Of a stretch of 64,000 nt of DNA, positions 44,508 through 53,533 are shown in pieces. Position 1 is the first letter of the stretch. Each line of letters opens with the position of its first letter. Origin of the DNA: Stutzerimonas stutzeri (GTDB lineage Bacteria; Pseudomonadota; Gammaproteobacteria; Pseudomonadales; Pseudomonadaceae). The notes below the pieces were generated by a model. It was not told where the DNA came from and did no database searches. It saw nothing but the letters and a program-made list of their open reading frames with translations. The stretch lies in NCBI RefSeq assembly GCF_009789555.1, contig NZ_CP046902.1:236001-300000 (forward strand), written 5' to 3'. The position numbers were made by a program, and so were the translations under genes.

Positions 44508-46505
44508 TCAGTCTTCCAGCAGCTCTTCGGCCACCGCAAGCACGTTATCGACGGTGAAGCCGAACGCCTCGAACAGTTGGCCGGCCGGAGCCGACTCACC
44601 GTAGGTGGTCATGCCGATGATGCGACCGTCGAGCCCGACGTACTTGTACCAGTAGTCGGCGTGACCCGCCTCGATGGCGATACGCGCGCCGACTTCGACC
44701 GGCAGCACGTGCTGCTTCCAGGCGGCGTCCTGCGCATCGAAGACGCTGGTGCACGGCATGGAGACGACGCGAACGTTGTGCCCCTGGGCGGTGAGCCTGT
44801 CATACGCCTGCACCGCCAGCCCAACCTCCGAACCGGTGGCGATCAGGATCAGTTCAGGCTCGCCGACGCAACTCTTGAGGATGTAGCCACCCTTGCTGAT
44901 GGCCGCTTCGGTCTCGTCGTCCCGAAGATGATACGGCAGGTTCTGACGCGAGAAGATCAGCGCGCTCGGACCGTCCTTGCGCTCGAGCGCGTGCTTCCAG
45001 GCCACCGCAGACTCCACGGTATCGGCCGGGCGCCAGGTGTCCAGGTTCGGCGTGGTGCGAAGGCTGGTCAGCTGCTCGACCGGCTGGTGGGTCGGGCCGT
45101 CTTCGCCGAGGCCGATGGAATCATGCGTGAAGACATAGAGCACGCGCTGCTTCATCAATGCTGACATGCGCACCGCGTTACGTGCGTATTCCATGAACAT
45201 CAGGAAGGTCGCGCCGTAGGGAATCAGGCCACCGTGCAAGGCGACACCGTTCATGATCGCGGCCATGCCGAACTCGCGGACGCCGTAATACATGTAGTTG
45301 CCCGAGGCGTCCTCGGCCACCACCGGCTTGCAACCCTTCCAGAGCGTCAGGTTGGAGCCGGCCAGGTCTGCCGAGCCGCCAAGCAGTTCCGGCAGCAGCG
45401 GGCCAAAGGCATTCAGGCAGTTCTGGCTGGCCTTGCGGCTGGCGATGGTCTCGCCCTTCTGCGCGACTTCGCGGATGAATGCCGACGCTTTTTCGGCGAA
45501 ATCTGCCGGCAACTCACCGGCCATGCGGCGTGTGAACTCACTGGCCAGCCCCGGGAATTCGGCCTGGTAGGCGGCGAAACGCTGGTTCCACTGGTTCTCG
45601 GCTTCGGCGCCCTTCTCCTTGGCGTCCCATTCGGCATAGATATCGGCGGGAATTTCGAACGGGCCGTGCTTCCAGCCCAGTGCTTCACGGGTCAGGGCGA
45701 TTTCCGCGTCGCCGAGCGCAGCACCGTGGGACTCTTCCTTGCCCTGCTTGTTCGGTGCGCCGAACCCGATGATGGTCTTGCAGCAGATCAGCGTCGGGCG
45801 GTCGCTCTTGCGGGCCGTTTCGAGCGCCATCTGGATCTCGTCGGCGTCATGGCCGTCGACGTTGCGGATCACTTGCCAGCCGTAGGCTTCGAAGCGGCGC
45901 GGCGTGTCGTCGGTGAACCAGCCATGGACTTCGCCGTCGATGGAGATGCCGTTGTCGTCGTAGAAACCGATCAGCTTGTTCAAGCCGAGGGTGCCAGCCA
46001 GCGAGCAGACCTCGTGCGAAATACCTTCCATCAGGCAGCCGTCGCCCATGAACACATAGGTGTTGTGATCGACGATCTCATGGCCGGGGCGGTTGAACTG
46101 CGCGGCCATGATTTTTTCCGCCAGGGCGAAGCCCACGGCATTGGCCAGCCCTTGGCCGAGCGGCCCGGTGGTGGTCTCGACGCCTGCGGTGTAGCCGAAC
46201 TCGGGATGGCCCGGGGTCTTGCTGTGCAGCTGGCGGAAATTCTTCAGATCATCGATGGACAGGTCATAGCCGGTCAGGTGCAGCAGCGAATAGATCAGCA
46301 TCGAGCCGTGACCGTTGGACAGCACGAAACGGTCACGGTCCGCCCATTGCGGGTTGGTCGGGCTGTGCTTGAGGTGGTCACGCCAGAGGACTTCGGCGAT
46401 GTCCGCCATGCCCATCGGGGCACCCGGGTGGCCGCTGTTGGCTTTCTGCACGGCATCCATGCTGAGGGCGCGGATGGCATTGGCTCGCTCACGACGGCTG
46501 GGCAT
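44508..46505 (-). CDS. tktA: Transketolase
   Basis: 665 residues: MDAVQKANSGHPGAPMGMAD, thiamine diphosphate motif (FMGDGCLMEGISHE...), GLGEDGPTHQPVEQL and C-terminal domain. Transfers two-carbon ketol units in the pentose phosphate pathway. ATG 46505 has GGAG 8 bp upstream; the frame is open to 46547. First gene of the leftward block to epd and pgk. Confidence 0.98.
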   Translation of the reverse strand: MPSRRERANAIRALSMDAVQKANSGHPGAPMGMADIAEVLWRDHLKHSPTNPQWADRDRFVLSNGHGSMLIYSLLHLTGYDLSIDDLKNFRQLHSKTPGHPEFGYTAGVETTTGPLGQGLANAVGFALAEKIMAAQFNRPGHEIVDHNTYVFMGDGCLMEGISHEVCSLAGTLGLNKLIGFYDDNGISIDGEVHGWFTDDTPRRFEAYGWQVIRNVDGHDADEIQMALETARKSDRPTLICCKTIIGFGAPNKQGKEESHGAALGDAEIALTREALGWKHGPFEIPADIYAEWDAKEKGAEAENQWNQRFAAYQAEFPGLASEFTRRMAGELPADFAEKASAFIREVAQKGETIASRKASQNCLNAFGPLLPELLGGSADLAGSNLTLWKGCKPVVAEDASGNYMYYGVREFGMAAIMNGVALHGGLIPYGATFLMFMEYARNAVRMSALMKQRVLYVFTHDSIGLGEDGPTHQPVEQLTSLRTTPNLDTWRPADTVESAVAWKHALERKDGPSALIFSRQNLPYHLRDDETEAAISKGGYILKSCVGEPELILIATGSEVGLAVQAYDRLTAQGHNVRVVSMPCTSVFDAQDAAWKQHVLPVEVGARIAIEAGHADYWYKYVGLDGRIIGMTTYGESAPAGQLFEAFGFTVDNVLAVAEELLED

Positions 46506-46612
46506 CGCTGAATCTCCTGCGGGGGTGTACTGGAAAAAGGCGGCCATTTTCCCCTACCGGGGGTGGCGGGGCAATGACTGAATATCGTGCGCCCCGCTGC
46601 TGGCGAGTCCGC

Positions 46613-47533
46613 TCAGTCAAGCAGCGTGACGCCACGGTTGCCGACGTCCGGCAAATGCTGCAGCAGGTAGTCCTTCATGCGCGTCAAGCTCTCGGGGGTT
46701 TCGCCGGTCGCAGGCCACACTAGGTAATAACTGTCGCCTGAACGCACCGCCTGATCGAACGGCAACGCCAGCGCGCCCTTGTGCAACTCGGCGGCGACCA
46801 GTGCGAGATCGCCGATGGACACGCCATGCCCCTGCGCCGCGGCGGAGATTCCCAGCTCCAGCGTGTCGAACAACTTGCCCCGCTGCCACGCGACGGCATC
46901 GATCAGCCCTACCCGCTGCAACCAGCGCCTCCAGTCGCGGCAATCGCGCGAGGGATGGATCAGCTCGGCAGCCGCCAACTGGGCAGCCGTCCAGCGCGTG
47001 CTGCCGAGAACGTCAGGCGCGCACACGGGCACCAGCCATTCATCGAACAGTTTCACGCGGTTCCAGTCGGCCGGAAATCCCCCATGCCCAAGCAGGATTG
47101 CACAGTCGAAGGGCTCGTTATGGAAATCGACCGCGTCAAGATCCATCCAGGCGCTGGTGAGCTGCACGCGATGCTGCGGATGGGTCAGCCGGAAGTCCTC
47201 CAGAGCCCCGAGCAACCAACGCATGGTCAGCGTCGAAGGGGCCTTCAGCCGGAGTGCGTCCTGCTGTCGGTTGACCGCGATGCAGGCGTTTTCGATGGTC
47301 CGAAAACCAACCTTGAGCTCCTGGGCCAGCATCCGCCCCGTGTCGGTCAGTGCCAGGCGAGAACCGCGCCGTTCGAACAGCTGACAGCCAAGGTTCTCCT
47401 CCAGCGTTTTCACGTGCCGGCTGACCGCGCTCTGTGTGATGCACAGGCTCTCGGCCGCCTGCGTGAACGATCCGAATCGCGCCGCCACCTCGAACGCGCG
47501 CAAGGCATACAACGGCGGTATCCGCAACGTCAT
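46613..47533 (-). CDS. LysR-family regulator (GcvA-like) of the hydroxylase-exporter pair
   Basis: 306 residues: N-terminal winged helix (IPPLYALRAFEVAARFGSFTQAAESLCITQSAVSRHVK) and effector-binding domain (LTMRWLLGALEDFRLTHPQHRVQL). Similar to GcvA-type LTTRs, which often sense amino acids. I prefer the ATG at 47533 (GGAG 9 bp upstream); the ATG at 47551 overlaps a palindrome that is the likely operator. Divergent from the dioxygenase-LysE genes, so the likely regulator of both. Confidence 0.9.
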   Translation of the reverse strand: MTLRIPPLYALRAFEVAARFGSFTQAAESLCITQSAVSRHVKTLEENLGCQLFERRGSRLALTDTGRMLAQELKVGFRTIENACIAVNRQQDALRLKAPSTLTMRWLLGALEDFRLTHPQHRVQLTSAWMDLDAVDFHNEPFDCAILLGHGGFPADWNRVKLFDEWLVPVCAPDVLGSTRWTAAQLAAAELIHPSRDCRDWRRWLQRVGLIDAVAWQRGKLFDTLELGISAAAQGHGVSIGDLALVAAELHKGALALPFDQAVRSGDSYYLVWPATGETPESLTRMKDYLLQHLPDVGNRGVTLLD

Positions 47534-47549
47534 GCCGTCGCGCTCCGCC

Positions 47550-47564
47550 ATGAGTAAAACTCAT
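47550..47564. promoter_or_regulatory. Perfect palindrome, likely LysR operator
   Basis: ATGAGT-AAA-ACTCAT is a 15-bp perfect palindrome containing T-N11-A, the LTTR core. It lies just upstream of the preferred regulator start and about 130 bp before the divergent dioxygenase gene. A GTATAAC -10-like element is seen at 47675-47681. Confidence 0.6.
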
Positions 47565-47697
47565 TGCAGATGGACCTATTTTCCATTTTGAACCCTCCCG
47601 AACCGCACCAATACTGCGCCAGCAACCGGGCCAACAGTGCGATGGCATCGACTCACAAGAAAGGCATTCGCCTCGTATAACCGCAGGGAAGGATGAC

Positions 47698-48594
47698 ATG
47701 TCCGATCGCAACTTTGACCTACTTCTGTCCGCCAGCATCAGCCATGGTGGCCTGAGCCAGGACCAGATTGCGCAAATCCTCGACTTCAAGCTGTTCGGCA
47801 ATTCAAAAGGGTTCCTGCTGCTGGAAGACAGCGAGATCGGTAATATCCCGCCGACGCCCGCCTCGCGTGCCGACCTTTGCAAGCCGGACGACCGCAGCGA
47901 ACGGTTGCTGCTGCAGGCCACCGCCCTGCTTGGCGAGCCGATCGGCTACGTGCAAGAGTCGGGCGGCTGCATCGTCAACAACTTCTTTCCGCAGCAGACG
48001 CAATCACGCGCCGCCACCTCCGACAGTTTCGACACCGAGCTGGACCTGCATACCGAGAACGCCTTCCACGCGATCCAGCCGGACTATCTCCTGCTGCTTT
48101 GCCTGCGTCAGGACCCGGCGGCAGAAGCCGTCACCTACATCGCCTGCGTCGATCGCATCCTCGAGCGCCTGAGCTACGAACAGCAGGCGTTCTTCCTCAA
48201 CGAACCGTACAACTTCTTCTCCGATTACGGCACGACCGAGAAGAACCAGCGCATCGATATCAACAAGCACCAGACGGTCCTGTATGGCGATCCCGATGCG
48301 CCTTTTTTTCGCTTCGACCCGCAATTCATGGTCGGCTACAGCGACCGCGCCCAGCGCTCGATCGAAACCCTGCGCAGCATTGCCTGGGAAGTCGTCGAGC
48401 CGGTGCGCCTCGGTCGTGGCGACCTGCTGATCATCGACAACCGCCGCACCGCGCATGCCCGCAGTCCCTTCACCGCCAGCTTCGATGGCAGCGACCGCTG
48501 GATGCAACGCACCTTCGCCACTTGCAACCTTCGGTTCTACACGGAAAAGCTGGGTAAACAGTCGCGCATCTTCGAACTGGTGACCGAACTATGA
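47698..48594 (+). CDS. Fe(II)/2-oxoglutarate dioxygenase, clavaminate-synthase-like amino-acid hydroxylase
   Basis: 298 residues of the TauD/clavaminate-synthase fold. Metal ligands are complete: H118-T-E120 in LDLHTENAFH and His253 in DLLIIDNRRTAHARSPF; Arg271 in WMQRTF fits the 2-oxoglutarate anchor. HTENAFH followed by PDYLLLLCLRQDP resembles AsnO, VioC and the lysine hydroxylases, which hydroxylate free amino acids. An active cytosolic enzyme is expected, but substrate is not known. It uses AAGGATG as ribosome site and overlaps the LysE exporter start by 4 bp. Confidence 0.9.
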   Translation: MSDRNFDLLLSASISHGGLSQDQIAQILDFKLFGNSKGFLLLEDSEIGNIPPTPASRADLCKPDDRSERLLLQATALLGEPIGYVQESGGCIVNNFFPQQTQSRAATSDSFDTELDLHTENAFHAIQPDYLLLLCLRQDPAAEAVTYIACVDRILERLSYEQQAFFLNEPYNFFSDYGTTEKNQRIDINKHQTVLYGDPDAPFFRFDPQFMVGYSDRAQRSIETLRSIAWEVVEPVRLGRGDLLIIDNRRTAHARSPFTASFDGSDRWMQRTFATCNLRFYTEKLGKQSRIFELVTEL

Positions 48595-49193
48595 ACGCCA
48601 CCTACCTCGCCTTCGCCGCCGCCGTCGCCCTGCTGATCGCCTCCCCAGGACCGGTCGTCGCGCTGGTCATCGCCGATGCGCGCCGCAGCTGGCCTGCCTG
48701 GACCATCCTCGGCGGCGTGCTGTCGGCCCAGATCCTGCTGGTCGCCGCACTGGTCATGATCTACCTCGCGCTCGATCTGGAGCCGGTCATACTGGAATGG
48801 GGCCAGGTGGTGGGTGGCCTCTATCTGATCTGGCTCGGCGCGGATGGGTTGTGCGGGGGCAACGAGAACCAGCCGCAACTGCCACGCTCGCACGTCCACT
48901 ATTTCTGGCGCGCCATGGCGGTCGGCTTGTCGAACCCCAAGGACATCCTGTTCTTTCTCGCCTTCCTGCCGGGCTTCATTCTTCCCGCTCAACCCTTTGC
49001 GCCCCAGGCAGCGGCTCTGATTGCGATCTGGGCGCTGGTCGACGTGTCGATTCTGATTACCTACAGCCTGGTGTCGCGCCACCTGTCCAGTCAGGGGCGC
49101 TTGCAGCAGGTACTCGACCTGCTGCCGAGCTTTTTCCTGCTGGCCCTCGGGCTGGTGTCGTGCGGCATGGGGATTACCAGCCTGGTGAACTGA
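48591..49193 (+). CDS. LysE/RhtB-family amino-acid exporter
   Basis: 200 residues, six membrane helices. ASPGPVVALVIADARR near residue 17, GLYLIWLGADGL, and GLSNPKDILFFLAFLPGF are the family signatures. LysE-type proteins export basic, neutral or modified amino acids through the inner membrane. The ATG overlaps the dioxygenase stop (ATGA), so production of enzyme and exporter is coupled; it could export the enzyme's product. Confidence 0.92.
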   Translation: MNATYLAFAAAVALLIASPGPVVALVIADARRSWPAWTILGGVLSAQILLVAALVMIYLALDLEPVILEWGQVVGGLYLIWLGADGLCGGNENQPQLPRSHVHYFWRAMAVGLSNPKDILFFLAFLPGFILPAQPFAPQAAALIAIWALVDVSILITYSLVSRHLSSQGRLQQVLDLLPSFFLLALGLVSCGMGITSLVN

Positions 49194-49208
49194 TCACGCC
49201 GCACCCAA

Positions 49209-49226
49209 TATCAAAACTTTTTGATA
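49209..49226. promoter_or_regulatory. 18-bp perfect palindrome, likely ArsR-family operator
   Basis: TATCAAAA-CT-TTTTGATA, with 8-bp perfect arms, lies 45 bp upstream of the ArsR-methyltransferase gene. A promoter TTGCTG (49233) - 17 bp - TAGACT (49256) is possible next to it. Palindromes of this size suit winged-helix ArsR dimers. Confidence 0.65.
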
Positions 49227-49270
49227 CAGCCATTGCTGGACGAAAAACGACCGACTAGACTGCGCGGCCT

Positions 49271-50272
49271 ATGAGCCTGCGCATTCCCCAGATTTCCTTC
49301 GATGACAGCGATCAGCTCGCCGCCCTGTGCAAGGCCGGCGGCGATGCGCTGCGTCTGAATGTGTTGCGCGCGCTGGCCAGCGATTCGTTCGGTGTGCTCG
49401 AACTGGCGCACATTTTCGCCATCGGCCAGTCCGGCATCAGCCATCATCTGAAAGTCATGACCCAGGCGGGGCTGCTGGCGACGCGTCGCGAGGGCAACGC
49501 GATCTTCTACCGCCGCGCGCTGCCGCAGAGCGAAACCCTCGGTGGCCGGCTGCATGCCGCCTTGCTGGAAGAAGTCGACCAGTTGATCCTGCCGCTCGAT
49601 GTCCAGGCGCGAATCGCGGCGGTGCACGCACAGCGCAGCGCGGCCAGCGAGGACTTTTTTGCGCGCATCGCCGGCAGCTTTCAGGCGCGTCAGGACTTGA
49701 TCGCGGGATTGCCGCAATACCGCGATAGCCTGATCGCGCTGCTCGACGCGCTGAACTTCGCGCCCACCGCGACGGCGCTCGAAGTCGGCCCCGGGGACGG
49801 CAGTTTTTTGCCCGAACTGGCACATCGGTTCGCGCGGGTGGTGGCCGTCGATAACAGCCCGGCGATGCTCGAATTGGCACGCACCCGCTGCGAACACGCG
49901 GCGCTGGGCAATGTCGAGCTGAAACTCGCCGATGCATTGCAGGACGAATGTCCGACAGCCGACTGCGTCGTATTGAACATGGTTCTGCATCACCTGGCGG
50001 CGCCGGGTGAGGCGATGAAGCAACTGGCGCGGCTGGTCAAGGCGGGCGGCAGCCTGCTGCTCACCGAGCTGTGCAGCCACAACCAGAGTTGGGCCAGGGA
50101 GGCCTGCGGCGATCTATGGTTGGGCTTCGAACAGGACGATCTGGCCCGTTGGGCCGATGCCGCGGGGCTCACGCCCGGCGAGAGCCTCTACATTGGCTTG
50201 AAGAACGGTTTTCAGATCCAGGCCCGGTACTTTTCCCGGCCCGCCACTGACAGCCGACTCACCCACCGGTAA
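49271..50272 (+). CDS. ArsR-type regulator fused to a SAM-binding methyltransferase domain
   Basis: 333 residues. Residues about 10-95 are an ArsR winged helix (ALRLNVLRALASDSFGVLELAHIFAIGQSGISHHLKVMTQAGLL), residues about 165-270 a class I SAM fold (ALEVGPGDGSFLPELA, VVAVDNSPAMLELAR). Such fusions precede metK in pseudomonads and are thought to sense SAM or SAH. The metK start is 14 bp downstream, so both are one operon. No Shine-Dalgarno is evident; TAGACT lies close to ATG, so the mRNA may be nearly leaderless. Cytosolic DNA-binding protein. Confidence 0.88.
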   Translation: MSLRIPQISFDDSDQLAALCKAGGDALRLNVLRALASDSFGVLELAHIFAIGQSGISHHLKVMTQAGLLATRREGNAIFYRRALPQSETLGGRLHAALLEEVDQLILPLDVQARIAAVHAQRSAASEDFFARIAGSFQARQDLIAGLPQYRDSLIALLDALNFAPTATALEVGPGDGSFLPELAHRFARVVAVDNSPAMLELARTRCEHAALGNVELKLADALQDECPTADCVVLNMVLHHLAAPGEAMKQLARLVKAGGSLLLTELCSHNQSWAREACGDLWLGFEQDDLARWADAAGLTPGESLYIGLKNGFQIQARYFSRPATDSRLTHR

Positions 50273-50286
50273 TTAGGAACCGATAG

Positions 50287-51477
<1,191 letters not shown>

Positions 51478-51505
51478 ATAGAAGCGGCACGCGCCAAGCG
51501 GCACG

Positions 51506-51543
51506 AAAAGCCCCGCCAGCATCCGCTGTGCGGGGCTTTTTTT
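51506..51543 (+). terminator. Intrinsic terminator after metK
   Basis: AAAAGCCCCGC and GCGGGGCTTTT form an 11-bp stem with a 13-nt loop, followed by further T residues, 29 bp past the stop. Confidence 0.93.
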
Positions 51544-51679
51544 CGTCGCGCAGCGGCCTGAACCCTCCAGCGTCTGGACCGGCGCGTGGTGGCTTCGTCG
51601 AAGCGCAGCGCGGGCCGCAACCGCTCCGCGGCGATATCTGCCTGTGAGCTTGCACCCCGCCGCGGCAGGGTGCGAACCG

Positions 51680-52441
51680 TCAGTTCTTCAACCGATAGCC
51701 GGTGCGAAATATCCACCAGATCAGCCCGATGCAGAGGGCCAGGAAACCCAGTGTCATGCCCAGGCTGACCGCGACATTTACATCGGCAACACCGTAGAAG
51801 CTCCAGCGGAAACCGCTGATGAGATACACCACCGGATTGAACAGCGTGACCTTCTGCCACAGCGGCGGCAGCATTTCGATGGAATAGAAACTGCCGCCGA
51901 GAAAGGCCAGCGGCATGACGATCAGCGAAGGGACGATCTGCAGTTTTTCCCATCCATCGGCCCAGATGCCGATGATGAAGCCGAACAGGCAGAAGGTGAC
52001 CGCCGTCAGCACCAGGAACAGCACCATCACCAGCGGGTGGGCAATCTGGTAGTCGACGAACAGCCGTGCGGTGAGCAGTATCACGACGCCGAGGATGATC
52101 GATTTGGTCGCTGCCGCACCGACATAGCCAATAACGATCTCGATGTACGACACCGGGGCCGACAACACCTCATAAATGGTGCCGGAGTAGCGCGGCATGT
52201 AAATGCCGAACGAGGCGTTGGAAATGCTCTCGGTCAGCAAGGCCATCATCACCAGGCCGGGAATGATGAACGCGCCGTAAGGAATGCCGTGCATGGCCTC
52301 CATTCGAGAACCGATGGCCGAGCCAAACACCACGAAATACAGCGAAGTGGAAATCACCGGCGTGGCGATACTCTGAAGCAGCGTGCGCCAGGTGCGCGCC
52401 AGTTCGAACAGATAGATGGCGCGGATCGCGTGAACATTCAT
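51680..52441 (-). CDS. ABC-2 type transporter permease
   Basis: 253 residues with about six membrane helices (YAFIIPGLVMMALL..., IILGVVILLTARLFV..., VMVLFLVLTAVTFCLFGFIIGIW). LGGSFYSIEMLPPLWQKVTLFNPVVYLISGFRW is the ABC-2 membrane signature, as in YadH. Works with the ATPase encoded just upstream (4-bp ATGA overlap). Substrate unknown; lipid, drug or polysaccharide export are all possible. Confidence 0.9.
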   Translation of the reverse strand: MNVHAIRAIYLFELARTWRTLLQSIATPVISTSLYFVVFGSAIGSRMEAMHGIPYGAFIIPGLVMMALLTESISNASFGIYMPRYSGTIYEVLSAPVSYIEIVIGYVGAAATKSIILGVVILLTARLFVDYQIAHPLVMVLFLVLTAVTFCLFGFIIGIWADGWEKLQIVPSLIVMPLAFLGGSFYSIEMLPPLWQKVTLFNPVVYLISGFRWSFYGVADVNVAVSLGMTLGFLALCIGLIWWIFRTGYRLKN

Positions 52442-53367
52442 GTGCGGCTGCCTTTTACCAAGCTGACAAAGATTTCCTCAAGCGAACTCTGACTCGATTG
52501 CAGATCCTTGAAATCGATCCCATGCTCGCCGAGGCGCTTGAGCAACTCGGCGATGCCGGTGTCCTCATGCTGAGCGTCGAAGGTGAACACCAACTGGTTG
52601 CCGGAATCGACCAGCTCCAGCGGATAGCCGGCAAGCTCGGCCGGAATCGTCGCCAACGGCCGTTGCAGATGCAGCGTCAATTGCTTGGTACCGAGCTTGT
52701 GCATCAGCACCTGCTTGTCCTCCACCAGAATGATCTCGCCTTTGCTGATCACCCCGATGCGGTCGGCCATCTCCTCGGCCTCTTCGATGTAGTGAGTGGT
52801 GAGGATAATGGTGACGCCGCGCTCGCGCAGGCCCCGCACCATCTCCCACATGTCGCGGCGCAGCTCGACGTCGACACCTGCGGTCGGTTCGTCGAGGAAC
52901 AGGATGCTCGGCTCGTGGGATAACGCCTTGGCGATCATCACGCGACGCTTCATGCCGCCGGAAAGCTCGATGATCCGTGCGTTCTTCTTGTCCCAGAGCG
53001 AAAGATCGCGCAGCAGCTTTTCCAGATAGGCGTCATCGGGCGCCTTGCCGAAAAGTCCACGGGAAAAGCGTACCGTGGCCCAGACGCTTTCGAAGCCCTC
53101 ATTGAACAGTTCCTGCGGCACCAGGCCGATCTTCGACCGAGCCTCGCGGTAGTCACCGATGATGTCGTAACCGTCGACCAGCACCTGCCCACCGCCGGGA
53201 TTGACGATGCCGCAGATGATGCTGATCAGTGTGGTCTTGCCCGCCCCGTTGGGGCCGAGCAGCGCGAAAATCTCGCCCTTGCGAATCTGCAGGTCGATGT
53301 TTTTCAACGCCGGGTGCCCCGACGCGTAGGTCTTGCTGAGTCGTTCGATGGAGATCACAGGTTGCAC
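52438..53367 (-). CDS. ABC-2 transporter ATP-binding protein
   Basis: About 309 residues: Walker A LLGPNGAGKTTL, signature ELSGGMKRRVMIAKAL, Walker B ILFLDEPTAGVD, switch His in ILTTHYIEEAEE; then a C-terminal regulatory region. Matches YadG-type exporters. The start at GTG 53367 gives the usual length and has GGAG upstream; TTG 53385 is an alternative. First gene of the exporter operon. Confidence 0.92.
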   Translation of the reverse strand: MQPVISIERLSKTYASGHPALKNIDLQIRKGEIFALLGPNGAGKTTLISIICGIVNPGGGQVLVDGYDIIGDYREARSKIGLVPQELFNEGFESVWATVRFSRGLFGKAPDDAYLEKLLRDLSLWDKKNARIIELSGGMKRRVMIAKALSHEPSILFLDEPTAGVDVELRRDMWEMVRGLRERGVTIILTTHYIEEAEEMADRIGVISKGEIILVEDKQVLMHKLGTKQLTLHLQRPLATIPAELAGYPLELVDSGNQLVFTFDAQHEDTGIAELLKRLGEHGIDFKDLQSSQSSLEEIFVSLVKGSRT

Positions 53368-53533
53368 GGGACTGATACTCCGCAAAGATTGGCAGGCAAT
53401 TGTAAGCGCAACGGCTTGGTGCGCTCATCAACCATGAGCGACCGTAGAGGAACTGACCCCGGTCATGCCGCCGCCGATCCCGCAGGCGCATGCTCGCACC
53501 GAAACGGCCAGGATTCACAAGCAGGACAATGCA

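Noticed and set aside
45234..46511. Rightward frame of 425 codons opposite tktA
   Set aside because: tktA is unambiguous; the frame has no ribosome site or family.
46549..46564. CCCC-TACC-GGGG stem as a LysR-gene terminator
   Set aside because: Short stem followed on the leftward strand by A residues, not T.
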